A DNA stretch of 64,000 bases from Ensifer adhaerens (GCF_020035535.1 NZ_CP083349.1:3242501-3306500), one strand, 5' to 3'. Positions 47,324-56,603 are shown, numbered from the stretch's first letter. Notes: a model not told the origin generated them from the letters alone. Numbers and translations: made by a program.

Positions 47324-47821
47324 TCAATCCGCGGCCCGGGCGGCCTGGAGATTGCTGTCGACCGCGCGCAGCAGTTTCATCAGCGTGCGCACCTGCTTGT
47401 CGGTCAGGCCGCGTGTCGCGAGCTTTTCCGAATGCTGGCCCGCCTCTGCGATGGTCTGCAGCCGGTTGCGGCCGGGCTCGGTGAGATAAACCTTGGTGAG
47501 CCGCGCATCGTCCTCGTCCGGACGGCGCTCGAGGAAGCCCTGTGCTTCCATCCGCCCGATCGTGCGGGTCATGGTCGGCGCCTTGACCCCAAGCCTGGCC
47601 GCGAGACCACCTGCGGTCATGCCGTCGGTCTCGGCCAGCGCCAGCATCACGCCGTCCTGTCCGGCGTAGAGACCACTTTCGAGCAGATTGCGGGAGAGCA
47701 CGGTGCGCATAGAGCGCGCAGCCTGGACAAGGATAGCGGGAAGATCGTGCGGCTCAATCAGGATCTCGTCCTTCTTCTTGCCGTTCTTGCCCTTCTTTTC
47801 GGCCTTGCTCTTCTTGCCCAT
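47324..47821 (-). CDS. MarR family regulator with lysine-rich N-terminus
   Basis: A 165-residue MarR-type regulator. After an unusual lysine-rich start (GKKSKAEKKGKNGKKK, residues 2-17) come the dimer helix, the recognition region DGMTAGGLAARLGVKAPTMT and the wing RRPDEDDARLTKVYLT. The basic tail may add non-specific DNA contact. It is divergent from a creatininase-family gene across 114 A/T-rich bases, so that gene is the likely target. Confidence 0.88.
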   Translation of the reverse strand: MGKKSKAEKKGKNGKKKDEILIEPHDLPAILVQAARSMRTVLSRNLLESGLYAGQDGVMLALAETDGMTAGGLAARLGVKAPTMTRTIGRMEAQGFLERRPDEDDARLTKVYLTEPGRNRLQTIAEAGQHSEKLATRGLTDKQVRTLMKLLRAVDSNLQAARAAD

Positions 47822-47861
47822 TGGACCTCCTGCCGAATCCCCACAACGAACACTTATAACA

Positions 47862-47887
47862 ATACAGCTTGCGATTACGAACTGTAT
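47862..47887. promoter_or_regulatory. Possible MarR site ATACAG-N14-CTGTAT
   Basis: A six-base inverted repeat in the divergent promoter region between the MarR gene and the creatininase-family gene. The spacing is longer than for typical MarR boxes, so this is only a candidate operator. Confidence 0.35.
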
Positions 47888-47935
47888 GACTCAAATAACA
47901 ATTTTACGACAATTGACGTGGAGGATCGAAGAGAA

Positions 47936-48727
47936 ATGTCGATGCCTGAGCCGCGATGGCAGGACAATCCGACCGACCTTCCGCCCGGTGCCCGCTGCAA
48001 CTGGATCGCCGTGCTCCCGCTCGGCGCCCATGAACAGCACGGACCCCATCTCCCCTTCGAAACCGATACGCTGATTGCGCAGGGCATCGTCTCCCGCACG
48101 ATCGCCGCATTGCCCGCCGACCTGCCGGTAACATTCCTGCCGGTGGAACCGGTCGGCTATTCCGTCGAGCACATGGATGTCGCCGGCAGCCAGACCCTTG
48201 GCTATGACGAGGCGATCGAGCGCTGGCTCGGCATTGCCCGTGATCTTCATGGGCTGGGCATCCGCAAATTCGTGATGCTGAACGCCCATGGCGGCAACTC
48301 GCCGTTGACGACCATCGTCGCCACCGAAGCGCGTGTTTGCTTCAACATGCTGGCGGTTGCGACAAGCTGGACCCGCTTCGGCCAGCCGGAGGGCTGGATC
48401 GCACCGGAGGACAAGGCGCTGGACATCCACGGCGGCGACATCGAGACATCGGTGATGCTGGCGCTCCATCCGGACAAGGTCGAAATGGCCAAGGCCGCAC
48501 ACTTCTCCTCGCGCCAAGCCGAATTTGCCGCGCGCTTCAAGCATCTGCGTGCCTATGGCCCCCACGCCTTCGGCTGGAAGATGCGCGACCTGAGTAGCGA
48601 TGGGGTCGCCGGCAATGCGGCCGCTGCAACGGCAGCACGCGGCGAAATCCTGATCGCCCATGCTGTCCAAGGATTTCTCGAACTTCTCGAAGACATCCGG
48701 GATTTCGATCCGGGCGACCTGGCCTGA
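47936..48727 (+). CDS. Creatininase family amidohydrolase
   Basis: A 263-residue protein of the creatininase family, metal-dependent amidohydrolases that open small cyclic amides. The metal-binding signature LPLGAHEQHGPHLPFETD gives Glu33, His35 and Asp44, and NAHGGN follows later. Besides creatininase, the family includes enzymes that process cofactor precursors, so the substrate is open. The ATG at 47936 is preceded by GGAGG and GAAGAG. It is controlled, by position, by the divergent MarR protein. Confidence 0.87.
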   Translation: MSMPEPRWQDNPTDLPPGARCNWIAVLPLGAHEQHGPHLPFETDTLIAQGIVSRTIAALPADLPVTFLPVEPVGYSVEHMDVAGSQTLGYDEAIERWLGIARDLHGLGIRKFVMLNAHGGNSPLTTIVATEARVCFNMLAVATSWTRFGQPEGWIAPEDKALDIHGGDIETSVMLALHPDKVEMAKAAHFSSRQAEFAARFKHLRAYGPHAFGWKMRDLSSDGVAGNAAAATAARGEILIAHAVQGFLELLEDIRDFDPGDLA

Positions 48728-48802
48728 AAAGCCGGCAAACACTTTGTTTGCGCTTTTGCGCTATCAGAACGTCTAAGCTGACAGCGTCCGACAGAGAAAC
48801 CC

Positions 48803-50206
48803 ATGGCGAAGATCATCGCGCTCGGCGCCTATTTCTACCAGGCGGTCATCGCCTTCGGCCTGCTGATCATCGTCGCCCATTGGCTGACGCCGGCGGATTA
48901 CGCCAGCTATTCGCTCTTCATCTCCATCTGCCAGTTTGCCGCCATCGCCGCCTTCGAATGGGTGCGCTTCGCCTGCACCCGCTTCTATCCGGGGCCAGAC
49001 CGGGAAAGTGAGGCGGCGGAACGACGGGCGATCCTGACCGAAGCCCTTGCCTGCGCCGCCCTGTGCCTGATCGCAGCGGGCGTGTCGCTGTTTTTCGGCG
49101 TGCCGCCGGTCGTGGCGCTTGTCGGCGGCCTGGTTTCGATCGCGCAAGGTGGCAGCGACCTGCATCTGACCATGCTGCGTTTCCGTCAGGATTTTCGCGC
49201 TTTCTCCGTTCTGCAGGGTTCGCGCGCCACCGTTCTGGCCGCGGGCACGCTTCTCGGCGCGCTCATCTCGCCAGGTTTCCTGTCGACCGTTACGGGTCTT
49301 CTCGCCGGCTACATCGCCTATGGGCTGCTCGCATTCCTTCTTTCCCGCCGCGCAGTCACTCGCCCTCCCGCCGCACTCGACAGTGCCCGCATCCGCAAGC
49401 ATCTCGTCTATGGCAGTGTCTCGGCCGGGGCCGCCACCGCCGCCATGTTTGCGCCGCTGGCCCTGAAGGCGATCCTCACCTCGGTGCTCGGTGCGACGGG
49501 TGCTGCCGGTGCCCTCCTGGCACTCGACCTGTTGCAACGCCCGTTCGTGCTTATCGTTTCCGCGCTGCAGGCGATCCAGTATCCCGAGATCGTCGCCGCG
49601 CATGACCAGGATGAAAATCGCGCTGACCTTGCCCGCCAGCTCGGGCACTATTACGCACTGCTGACGAGTTTCGCATTGATGATGGCAGCCGGCATTTTTT
49701 CCGTCCTTCTGCCGGCCGCCTGGCTCGTCGTCAGCCCGGATCTGCAACAAGGTTTCCTCGCAACCGCGCCCGCCATCATCGTGCTTTCACTCGTTCGCAC
49801 GCTGACGCAAATCATGTTGCCGACGCCGTTGCACCTGAGGCAGCGCCTTGCGCTGATCCTGCTGCTCGCCGTTGCCGACTGTGTGCTTCTGAGCCTCGGC
49901 GCGTTGGGGGCCCTCACCCTGGCCGGGGCGGACGACGCGGCACTGGCCTGGGGCAGCGCCATCGGCGCCATCCTCGCCGCCCTGGTCGGCCTGCGCCTGA
50001 TGTCCTCGCTCGCCTTCGATTTTTCCTGGCCGCCTGTGCTCTTCGCCGCCGCCGGACTTGGAGCGGCCGTGCTCGCCTTCTCCCTTTCCGGCGAAAACAG
50101 CTACCTCACGATCGCTGTCGGTATTGTCGTCGGCGGTCTCCTCTGCCTGCTTGCGCTCGACCAGTTGCGACTGATGATGCGGGCGCCGAAGCCAGGCGCA
50201 GCCTAG
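48803..50206 (+). CDS. Polysaccharide flippase-like membrane protein
   Basis: A 467-residue integral membrane protein with about 12-14 helices (MAKIIALGAYFYQAVIAFGL at the start, DQLRLMMRAPKPGA at the end). The N-terminal GLLIIVAHWLTPADYASYSL is typical of the oligosaccharide flippase (Wzx/MATE-like) superfamily, which moves lipid-linked sugar units across the inner membrane. Two glycosyltransferase genes follow. It is a single transporter with no polymerase gene nearby. Confidence 0.85.
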   Translation: MAKIIALGAYFYQAVIAFGLLIIVAHWLTPADYASYSLFISICQFAAIAAFEWVRFACTRFYPGPDRESEAAERRAILTEALACAALCLIAAGVSLFFGVPPVVALVGGLVSIAQGGSDLHLTMLRFRQDFRAFSVLQGSRATVLAAGTLLGALISPGFLSTVTGLLAGYIAYGLLAFLLSRRAVTRPPAALDSARIRKHLVYGSVSAGAATAAMFAPLALKAILTSVLGATGAAGALLALDLLQRPFVLIVSALQAIQYPEIVAAHDQDENRADLARQLGHYYALLTSFALMMAAGIFSVLLPAAWLVVSPDLQQGFLATAPAIIVLSLVRTLTQIMLPTPLHLRQRLALILLLAVADCVLLSLGALGALTLAGADDAALAWGSAIGAILAALVGLRLMSSLAFDFSWPPVLFAAAGLGAAVLAFSLSGENSYLTIAVGIVVGGLLCLLALDQLRLMMRAPKPGAA

Positions 50207-50273
50207 CGAGACGCTAACAAATACTGCACGATTTTCCGGTTAGATCGCCGCCGAAACGAGCGGAGATCGTCCC

Positions 50274-51152
50274 ATGAAAATCGTCGTCGGCATAGCGACC
50301 GCAGGCCGTCGCGAGATCCTGTCGCAGACCTTGCTGCACCTGACGCGGCAGGACCGCCGGCCCGACGCGATCTTCGTCTGCCCGAGCGCGTCCGACGATG
50401 TCGACGAAGCTTTCGCGCGCACGCTGCCAGTCCCGGTCACGATCGTTGCGGGAGAACGCGGGCTGACGAAACAACGAAACGCCATTCTCGCGTCCATCGG
50501 AACCTCCGATCTGCTCGTCTTTTTCGACGACGATTTCCTGCCGCGCAGCGATTTTCTGGCACAGGCCGAAAAGCTCTTCCGGTCGGAGCCCGATATCGTC
50601 GTCGCAACCGGCCTCGTTCTTGCCGACGGCATTCACGGCCCCGGCATATCGGTCGCGGATGGATTGGAAATCCTGCGACGCGACGGCGGGACGACGGCGG
50701 GCAGCCCGCCGACCCCGGTTTACAACGCCTACGGCTGCAACATGGTCTTCCGCTTCGGTGCCGTTCAGGCCGACGGTACGCGGTTCGACGAGCGCCTGCC
50801 GCTCTATGGCTGGCAGGAGGATGTCGATTTCTGCCGCCGCCTGAGCCAGCGTGGTCGGATCGTGAAGTCCGATGCCTTGCGCGGCGTACATCTCGGCAAC
50901 AAGCGCGGCCGGACCTCCGGGCTTCGGTTCGGATACTCGCAGGTTGCCAACCCGCTCTACCTCTTCCGCAAAGGCACCGTCAGCCTGAAATGGGCGTTGC
51001 GCCTGATGGGCGGCAACATTGCCGCCAACCTCGCGGGCAGCCTCAAGCCGCAGGGCCTTGTCGACCGGCGCGGGCGCCTCAAGGGCAATGTAATCGCGTT
51101 TCTCGATCTGCTGCGCGGCCGGATGGACCCGCTGCGCATGCTGGAACTCTGA
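50274..51152 (+). CDS. Glycosyltransferase family 2 protein
   Basis: A 292-residue GT2 enzyme. The nucleotide-sugar fold begins MKIVVGIATAGRREILSQTL, the metal-binding DxD is in LLVFFDDDFLPRS, and the acceptor side has YGWQEDVDFCRRLSQRG. It is cytosolic, and the sugar is unknown. It lies 67 bases after the flippase gene on the same strand and probably works with it in the synthesis of a surface polysaccharide. Confidence 0.88.
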   Translation: MKIVVGIATAGRREILSQTLLHLTRQDRRPDAIFVCPSASDDVDEAFARTLPVPVTIVAGERGLTKQRNAILASIGTSDLLVFFDDDFLPRSDFLAQAEKLFRSEPDIVVATGLVLADGIHGPGISVADGLEILRRDGGTTAGSPPTPVYNAYGCNMVFRFGAVQADGTRFDERLPLYGWQEDVDFCRRLSQRGRIVKSDALRGVHLGNKRGRTSGLRFGYSQVANPLYLFRKGTVSLKWALRLMGGNIAANLAGSLKPQGLVDRRGRLKGNVIAFLDLLRGRMDPLRMLEL

Positions 51153-51181
51153 GCGTTCCCCTTGCGGTCGTCCGCACCGAA

Positions 51182-52273
51182 CTAGGCCGCCCGGTCCGCC
51201 GCCAGCATGTTGAGCAGCACGACAGCACTTCCATCCCAGGAAAAGCGCTTGGCGTTGTCGAAACCGGCGCGCATCAGTTCGCGCCGTAAAGCCGCGTCAG
51301 CGGAAATCGTTCGCATCGCCTCGACCAGGGTGTCCGCCTTCAGCGGATCGAAGTAGTGGACCGCATCGCCGCAGGCCTCGCGCACCGGCGGGATGTCGGC
51401 GGCAAGCACCGGACAGCCTTGCGTCATCGCTTCCAGCGGCGGGATGCCGAAGCCTTCATAAAGGCTGGGAAAGACGAACGCGACGGCGCGCCGCTGCAAC
51501 CCGGCGATCTCCTCGTCGGTCAGGCGTCCCGGAAAGATCAGGTTGCCCTTCGAGGTCGGCGCGATATCGCGAAACACCGTCGGATCGGTGCCGCCCACGA
51601 CGACGAGCTTGTGATCGCCGCCAAGCGCCTCGAAGGCACGCACTGCAAACTCGACGTTCTTGTTGGGCTTCAGCGTGCCGACCAGCAGGAAGAACGGCGT
51701 GTCGGCAAGCCCTAGCCGTTCGATGATCCCTTCATCCGGCCGAAGCGCTGCGAAATGGTCCGTCGCATTGTAGATCACGTCGATGCCGGCTGAAGGCACA
51801 CGAAAGACATCGGCCAGTTCCTTGCGCGAGAAGTTCGAGACCGTACCGATCTTCGCGCGCCGCGTGAGGAGATAGCCGAGCGTTCCATGGAACAGCCGAT
51901 AGCCGCGGCCGAACGAGGCCGGATGGCGAAACAGGGTGACGTCGTGGATCACCACGACCTGGTTTCCGTGCAGCACCGGACCGCTGCCGCCGAAGCCGAT
52001 GAGCCTGTCACGCCGCGCGCGCCAGTAGAGAGCGCGCTGCTCCCAGACATGGCCCGGGCCGGAGCCGAAGGCCTCGACCGAAATCGCCTTGAGGCCGAGA
52101 TCGTCAGCCGCCTTGCCCGGCGCGAGCAGCCGCCAGCGCACGCCCTTCAGGGCATGCGGCACCTGGCCGGAAGCAATTCGCGCGTCCAGCGCCCGGGTCA
52201 TCTCGCGGGCAAAGCGCTGCACGCCGGTAAGCGGTTGGGTCAGGAACCGGCCGTTGATGGATATCGTCTTCAC
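51182..52273 (-). CDS. Glycosyltransferase family 4 protein
   Basis: A 363-residue GT4-type glycosyltransferase with two Rossmann domains. The N-terminal acceptor domain begins ISINGRFLTQPLTGVQRFAR, the donor domain has FFLLVGTLKPNKNVEFAVRA, and the E-x7-E motif lies in PSLYEGFGIPPLEAMTQGCP. It faces the GT2 gene and probably serves the same polysaccharide. The donor is likely a nucleotide-bound hexose such as mannose. Confidence 0.9.
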   Translation of the reverse strand: MKTISINGRFLTQPLTGVQRFAREMTRALDARIASGQVPHALKGVRWRLLAPGKAADDLGLKAISVEAFGSGPGHVWEQRALYWRARRDRLIGFGGSGPVLHGNQVVVIHDVTLFRHPASFGRGYRLFHGTLGYLLTRRAKIGTVSNFSRKELADVFRVPSAGIDVIYNATDHFAALRPDEGIIERLGLADTPFFLLVGTLKPNKNVEFAVRAFEALGGDHKLVVVGGTDPTVFRDIAPTSKGNLIFPGRLTDEEIAGLQRRAVAFVFPSLYEGFGIPPLEAMTQGCPVLAADIPPVREACGDAVHYFDPLKADTLVEAMRTISADAALRRELMRAGFDNAKRFSWDGSAVVLLNMLAADRAA

Positions 52274-52461
52274 GCGCGCACCCCTTCAATGTGCTCCGCA
52301 CTCTCGCCGATCTTGATGAAAGGAGGGTTATCGGGATCGCAGCGATCAACGTCGCCCGACCGGCAAAATTACCCGCGCCATTTGCGCATCGTCGCCGCAT
52401 CTCCTATATGAAAACCCGACTAGGATGCCTGCTCCCGCATCCGGAAATCCCAGAGGTTCCC

Positions 52462-53571
52462 ATGACCGAAACATCCCCGCAGAAGCCGATCCCCGTTACC
52501 GTGCTCACCGGCTATCTCGGCGCCGGCAAGACGACGCTGCTCAACCGCATTCTCAGCGAGAACCACGGCCGCAAATACGCGGTCATCGTCAACGAGTTCG
52601 GCGAGATCGGCATCGACAACGACCTGATCGTGGAATCCGACGAGGAAATCTACGAGATGAACAACGGCTGCGTCTGCTGCACCGTGCGCGGCGACCTGAT
52701 CCGCGTCGTCGAGGGCCTGATGCGCCGTCCCGGCCGCTTCGACGCGATCATCGTCGAGACCACCGGCCTTGCCGATCCGGTGCCGGTCGCCCAGACCTTC
52801 TTCATGGACGATGACGTGCGCGCGAAGACCGAGCTCGACGCCGTCGTCGCCCTCGTCGACGCCAAGCACCTGCCGCTGCGCCTCAAGGACAGCCGCGAGG
52901 CGGAAGACCAGATCGCCTTCGCCGACGTCGTGCTGCTCAACAAGACCGATCTCGTCACCCCCGAGGAACTGGAGCGCATCGAAGCGACCGTGCGCGTCAT
53001 CAATCCGTCGGCGCGCATCTACCGCACCCAGCGTTCGGACATCGATCTGGCCAAGGTTCTCGACCAGGGCGCCTTCAACCTGGAAAGGGCGCTGGAAAAC
53101 GACCCGCACTTCCTCGACCAGGACGATCATGACCATGATCACGTCTGCGGTCCGGGTTGCGACCATGACCATCACCACCATCATGATCATGATCACGATC
53201 ATCACCATGATCATGACCACGATCACGACCACCATCACCATGATCACGCGCCCTCGCCGATCCATGACGTGACGGTGCAGTCGATCTCGCTGCGTGGCGG
53301 CGAGATGAACGCCGACCGCTTTTTCCCCTGGATCCAGAAGATCACCCAGACAGACGGCCCGAACATCCTGCGCCTGAAGGGCATCATCGCTTTTGCCGGC
53401 GACGCCGAGCGTTATGTCGTCCAGGGCGTGCACATGATCATCGAGGGCGATCACCAGCGTCCGTGGAAGGATGGCGAGAAGCGCGAAAGCCGCCTCGTCT
53501 TCATCGGCCGTGATCTCGACCGCGAAAAGCTCGAGCGCACCTTCAAGGCCTGCGAGGCGCAGCCGAACTGA
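52462..53571 (+). CDS. COG0523 (CobW/ZNG-type) GTPase with histidine-rich loop
   Basis: A 369-residue G3E GTPase, a putative metallochaperone. Walker A is GYLGAGKTT (17-25), then VIVNEFGEIGID, the metal site C70-V-C72-C73 in NNGCVCCTVRGDL, and NKTD for guanine binding. A loop at about residues 221-262 holds about 22 histidines among aspartates with two cysteines, a typical zinc reservoir. The C-terminal CobW domain follows. The substrate is most likely zinc, although cobalt or other metals are possible. I chose the ATG at 52462 (MTETSPQKPIPVTVLTGYLG); an ATG at 52408 would add 18 residues. The stop overlaps the next start by one base. Confidence 0.9.
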   Translation: MTETSPQKPIPVTVLTGYLGAGKTTLLNRILSENHGRKYAVIVNEFGEIGIDNDLIVESDEEIYEMNNGCVCCTVRGDLIRVVEGLMRRPGRFDAIIVETTGLADPVPVAQTFFMDDDVRAKTELDAVVALVDAKHLPLRLKDSREAEDQIAFADVVLLNKTDLVTPEELERIEATVRVINPSARIYRTQRSDIDLAKVLDQGAFNLERALENDPHFLDQDDHDHDHVCGPGCDHDHHHHHDHDHDHHHDHDHDHDHHHHDHAPSPIHDVTVQSISLRGGEMNADRFFPWIQKITQTDGPNILRLKGIIAFAGDAERYVVQGVHMIIEGDHQRPWKDGEKRESRLVFIGRDLDREKLERTFKACEAQPN

Positions 53572-54560
53572 TGCCGACTGTCGCTCCTCTCGATCTCGAA
53601 GGTCACGTCGTCGGCGTGGCCTTTCTCAAAGGCGTCCCCTTCTTCGCCGAAGCCACCGGTGCCATTCACCGCCTCGACCTCGGCCACAAGACGACGGAGG
53701 TCCACGAGGGCCTGCTGTCGTTCGTCGTCGATGAAGCCAACGACACACTGCTGACCGGCGGCGAAGACGGCAAGATCATGCGCACGGCCGCCGACGGAAC
53801 GACGTCGCTGGTCGCCGAAGCCCCGCGCAAGTGGATCGCGCAGGTTGCCGGCGGCCCGCAGGGCGCCGTCGCCTACGCCTATGGCAAGACCACGCACGTG
53901 CGCCTTGCGGATGGCACGACGAAGGAATTTACCGAGGAACGCACCGTCGAGGGCCTGGCCTTCGCGCCGAAGGGCCTGCGCATCGCCGCAGCCCGCTACA
54001 ACGGCGTGTCGATGCACTGGGTCGCGACCGCTGGCCAGCCGATCGATCTCGACTGGAAGGGCGCCCATACCGGCGTCACCTTCTCGCCCGATGGTCGCTT
54101 CCTCGTCACCACGATGCAGGAAAACGCGCTGCACGGCTGGAAGCTCGACGCCAAGCCCGGCGCCGAAGCCCGCCACATGCGCATGACCGGCTACCCGGCC
54201 AAGGTAAAGTCTCTTTCCTGGTCGGCCAAGGGCAAGTGGCTCGCCTCATCGGGAGCGCCGGCTGCCATCGTCTGGCCCTTCCAGGGCAAGGACGGACCGA
54301 TGGGCAAGGCGCCGCTGGAGCTTGGCACCCGCGCCGACATCATGGTGACATCCGTCTGCTGCCATCCGGCAGAAGACATCGTCGCCATCGGCTACCAGGA
54401 CGGCATGATTCTCGGCGCCCGCTTTGCCGACAGCAAGGAAGTGCTGCTGCGCCGCCCGGGCAAGGGCGCTGTCACCGCCATGGCCTGGAACAAGGATGGC
54501 CGTCAGCTTGCCTTCGGCTCCGCCGAAGGCGACTGCGGCGTCGTCGATATCGCGGGATAA
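53571..54560 (+). CDS. WD40 repeat protein
   Basis: A 329-residue beta-propeller. Recurring blocks of the type HTGVTFSPDGRFLVTTMQEN, KSLSWSAKGKWLASSGAPAA and TAMAWNKDGRQLAFGSAEGD are WD40-like blades, about seven in all. There is no signal peptide, so it is cytosolic. Its ATG overlaps the GTPase stop (TGATG), and it precedes cysE by 11 bases, so it is translationally coupled to the metallochaperone and probably acts as a scaffold or client adaptor; that role is inference. Confidence 0.85.
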   Translation: MPTVAPLDLEGHVVGVAFLKGVPFFAEATGAIHRLDLGHKTTEVHEGLLSFVVDEANDTLLTGGEDGKIMRTAADGTTSLVAEAPRKWIAQVAGGPQGAVAYAYGKTTHVRLADGTTKEFTEERTVEGLAFAPKGLRIAAARYNGVSMHWVATAGQPIDLDWKGAHTGVTFSPDGRFLVTTMQENALHGWKLDAKPGAEARHMRMTGYPAKVKSLSWSAKGKWLASSGAPAAIVWPFQGKDGPMGKAPLELGTRADIMVTSVCCHPAEDIVAIGYQDGMILGARFADSKEVLLRRPGKGAVTAMAWNKDGRQLAFGSAEGDCGVVDIAG

Positions 54561-54571
54561 CAGGCGGAACT

Positions 54572-55399
54572 ATGACCGCAGGCGCCGAAGCTCCTCTCTA
54601 CGTTGACGCCGCCGTTTCGCCACTGGCGGACGGCGAAGTCTGGGACCGTATCCGTATGGCAGCCCGTGCGCTCGCCACGCGCGAACCGGTCATGGAGCAA
54701 AGCTTGCGGCCAATCGCCGAGGCACCGTCGGATGCGGCGGTGCTTGCCGGAGTTCTCGCCTCCCATCTTTCCGTCGCCCGCGTCGATGAACAATCCTTGG
54801 CGCAACTGCTTTCGGATGTCTTCGAGGCGGACGCCGAAGCCCTCCTTGCCGCCGAGGCGGACCTTCAGGCGGTGATGGAGCGTGACCCCGCCTGTCCGGG
54901 ACTGTTGCATGTCCTCCTCAACCTCAAGGGTTTCCAGGCGCTTCAGACCTATCGCGCCGCCCATCGCCTATGGAGCGATGGCCGCAGGGACGTTGCCAAC
55001 TGGCTCTCCAACCTTGCTTCGCTCGTCTTCGGTCCCGATATCCATCCGGCCGCTGCCATCGGCCGCGCCGTCATGCTCGACCACGGCTCCGGCATCGTCA
55101 TCGGCGAGACCTCCATCATCGAAGACCAGGTGTCGATCCTGCAGAACGTCACGCTCGGCGGCACCGGCAAGGAAACCGGCGACCGCCACCCGAAGATCCG
55201 CCGGGGCGTCATGATCGGTGCCGGCGCCAAGATCCTCGGCAACATCGAAGTGGGCGCCTACAGCAAGGTCGCCGCCGGCAGCGTCGTGCTGAAACCCGTG
55301 CCGCCGCGCACCACGGTCGCAGGCGTGCCGGCAACAGTCGTGCGCATCCACCGCGTCGACGAGGTGCCGGCAGCCGAGATGGATCAGACGATCGTCTGA
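54572..55399 (+). CDS. cysE: Serine O-acetyltransferase
   Basis: A 275-residue serine acetyltransferase that makes O-acetylserine for cysteine synthesis. The N-terminal helical SATase domain (LADGEVWDRIRMAARALATR) is followed by the left-handed beta-helix with DHGSGIVIGETSIIEDQVSI and the substrate loop LGGTGKETGDRHPKIRRG. The C-terminal tail ends in a hydrophobic residue pair, as in CysE proteins that bind cysteine synthase. AGGCGGAAC precedes the ATG at 54572. It lies in an operon with a putative zinc GTPase and a WD40 protein, linking thiol synthesis to metal homeostasis. Confidence 0.93.
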   Translation: MTAGAEAPLYVDAAVSPLADGEVWDRIRMAARALATREPVMEQSLRPIAEAPSDAAVLAGVLASHLSVARVDEQSLAQLLSDVFEADAEALLAAEADLQAVMERDPACPGLLHVLLNLKGFQALQTYRAAHRLWSDGRRDVANWLSNLASLVFGPDIHPAAAIGRAVMLDHGSGIVIGETSIIEDQVSILQNVTLGGTGKETGDRHPKIRRGVMIGAGAKILGNIEVGAYSKVAAGSVVLKPVPPRTTVAGVPATVVRIHRVDEVPAAEMDQTIV

Positions 55400-55415
55400 T
55401 CCACCTGCATCCGCA

Positions 55416-56603
55416 TCAGATCTTCACCAGCGCGGCAGTCAGATACATGAAGGTGGCGCCAGCCGCGAGACCGGCCATGACAGGCGGCGTCAGGAAGATG
55501 TCGCCGCGGCGATCGCCCTGGCGCATGAGATAGGCGCCGACCTCGACGATCACCTGCAGGATCGCACCCGCACCGACCGCGAGCGCCAGCGCCGACCACT
55601 GGGCCGAGGTCGCAAGGCTTCCGAGCCACATGCCGATCACCGCCGGGCCGCCGGCAAGCAACGTCAGCCCGGCGAATACCCAGGCCTGCGGCCTGTGCTT
55701 CAGGATCGGCGCGGCAATGCCGATGCCCTCGGTAACGTTGTGGAGCGCAAAGCCGAGCACGAGGAACGTGCCGAGACCGGCCGACCCGGCCGCAAAGGCC
55801 GCACCGATCGCAAGCCCCTCGCCGAGATTGTGCAGGCCGATGCCGAGCGCGATGTAGGTGGATAGCGCCAGCCCTGTCGGCGCGCCGCTTCGTCGCCCGA
55901 TCGCCATCAGCATGAGGAAACTGCCCACCCCCGCCAGCACCACCATCACGGGTCCCTGGAAGACCGCCGCCGCCTCGCCGGCAAGCTCCAGTGCCTCTGC
56001 ACTTGCATCGACCAGCAGGAAACCGAGCAGGCCGATCGTCAGCGACAGCAGAAAGTCCATCCCTTTGCGACCGACGCCGCGCAGCACCGGGTAGAACATC
56101 AGGCCGACGGCCACCGGCACGATACCGACGATGACGCCGACCAGCGCCTGCAGTCGCAACTGGCCAGTCGTCGCCTGCGGCGTCGGCACGGCAACGGCGA
56201 TGTTGTGTGCAAACGTGGCGCCGGTGCTGGTCACGACCTTTACCGCATGCGCCTCGCCCAGCATCCATGGGAATGGCAGCTTCAGCCACGCTGCCCTGCC
56301 CCGCGCGATCGGACCCGGCGGGTCCTGGGTGAATTGCCAATAGGCGTCGTCCACCTGAACCTGTGCAACCGTCATCGGTTCCGATCCGCCGGCGCGAACC
56401 AGCAGACTAAGACCGTTATCGTCGAGCACGGTCCGTTCGAAGGTCAGGTTTTCGATTGGTGGCGCGCCGTTGCGAAAGCCCGACAACGGATCGGTCGACA
56501 GAATCCAGGCAACGGCAATGGCAAAGGCGATGAGAGGCAGCGCCAGCCACACCAGGTTGGTCTTTGCCGCGCGGATAGCAGCTCTCGGCAGGGTTTCGTT
56601 CAT
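55416..56603 (-). CDS. ZIP family metal transporter with periplasmic N-domain
   Basis: A 395-residue ZIP-family transporter. The metal-binding motifs are HNLGEG (258-263) and HNVTEG (288-293). Before the eight-helix ZIP core, which starts near residue 150, there is a first helix (16-36) and a soluble region of about 110 residues (WQFTQDPPGPIARGRAAWLK) that looks exported. This extension is unusual and may receive metal from a partner. The ATG overlaps the stop of the multicopper oxidase gene by four bases, so the two are coupled. The substrate could be zinc, manganese or ferrous iron. Confidence 0.88.
   Translation of the reverse strand: MNETLPRAAIRAAKTNLVWLALPLIAFAIAVAWILSTDPLSGFRNGAPPIENLTFERTVLDDNGLSLLVRAGGSEPMTVAQVQVDDAYWQFTQDPPGPIARGRAAWLKLPFPWMLGEAHAVKVVTSTGATFAHNIAVAVPTPQATTGQLRLQALVGVIVGIVPVAVGLMFYPVLRGVGRKGMDFLLSLTIGLLGFLLVDASAEALELAGEAAAVFQGPVMVVLAGVGSFLMLMAIGRRSGAPTGLALSTYIALGIGLHNLGEGLAIGAAFAAGSAGLGTFLVLGFALHNVTEGIGIAAPILKHRPQAWVFAGLTLLAGGPAVIGMWLGSLATSAQWSALALAVGAGAILQVIVEVGAYLMRQGDRRGDIFLTPPVMAGLAAGATFMYLTAALVKI

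Noticed and set aside
52274..52461. Zur box upstream of the COG0523 GTPase gene
   Set aside because: I looked for an A/T-rich palindrome of the Zur type and found none in the 188 bases before the start.
53120..53250. Dense GATCAC/CATGAC-type repeats
   Set aside because: They encode the histidine-aspartate-rich loop of the COG0523 GTPase and are not an intergenic repeat or CRISPR array.
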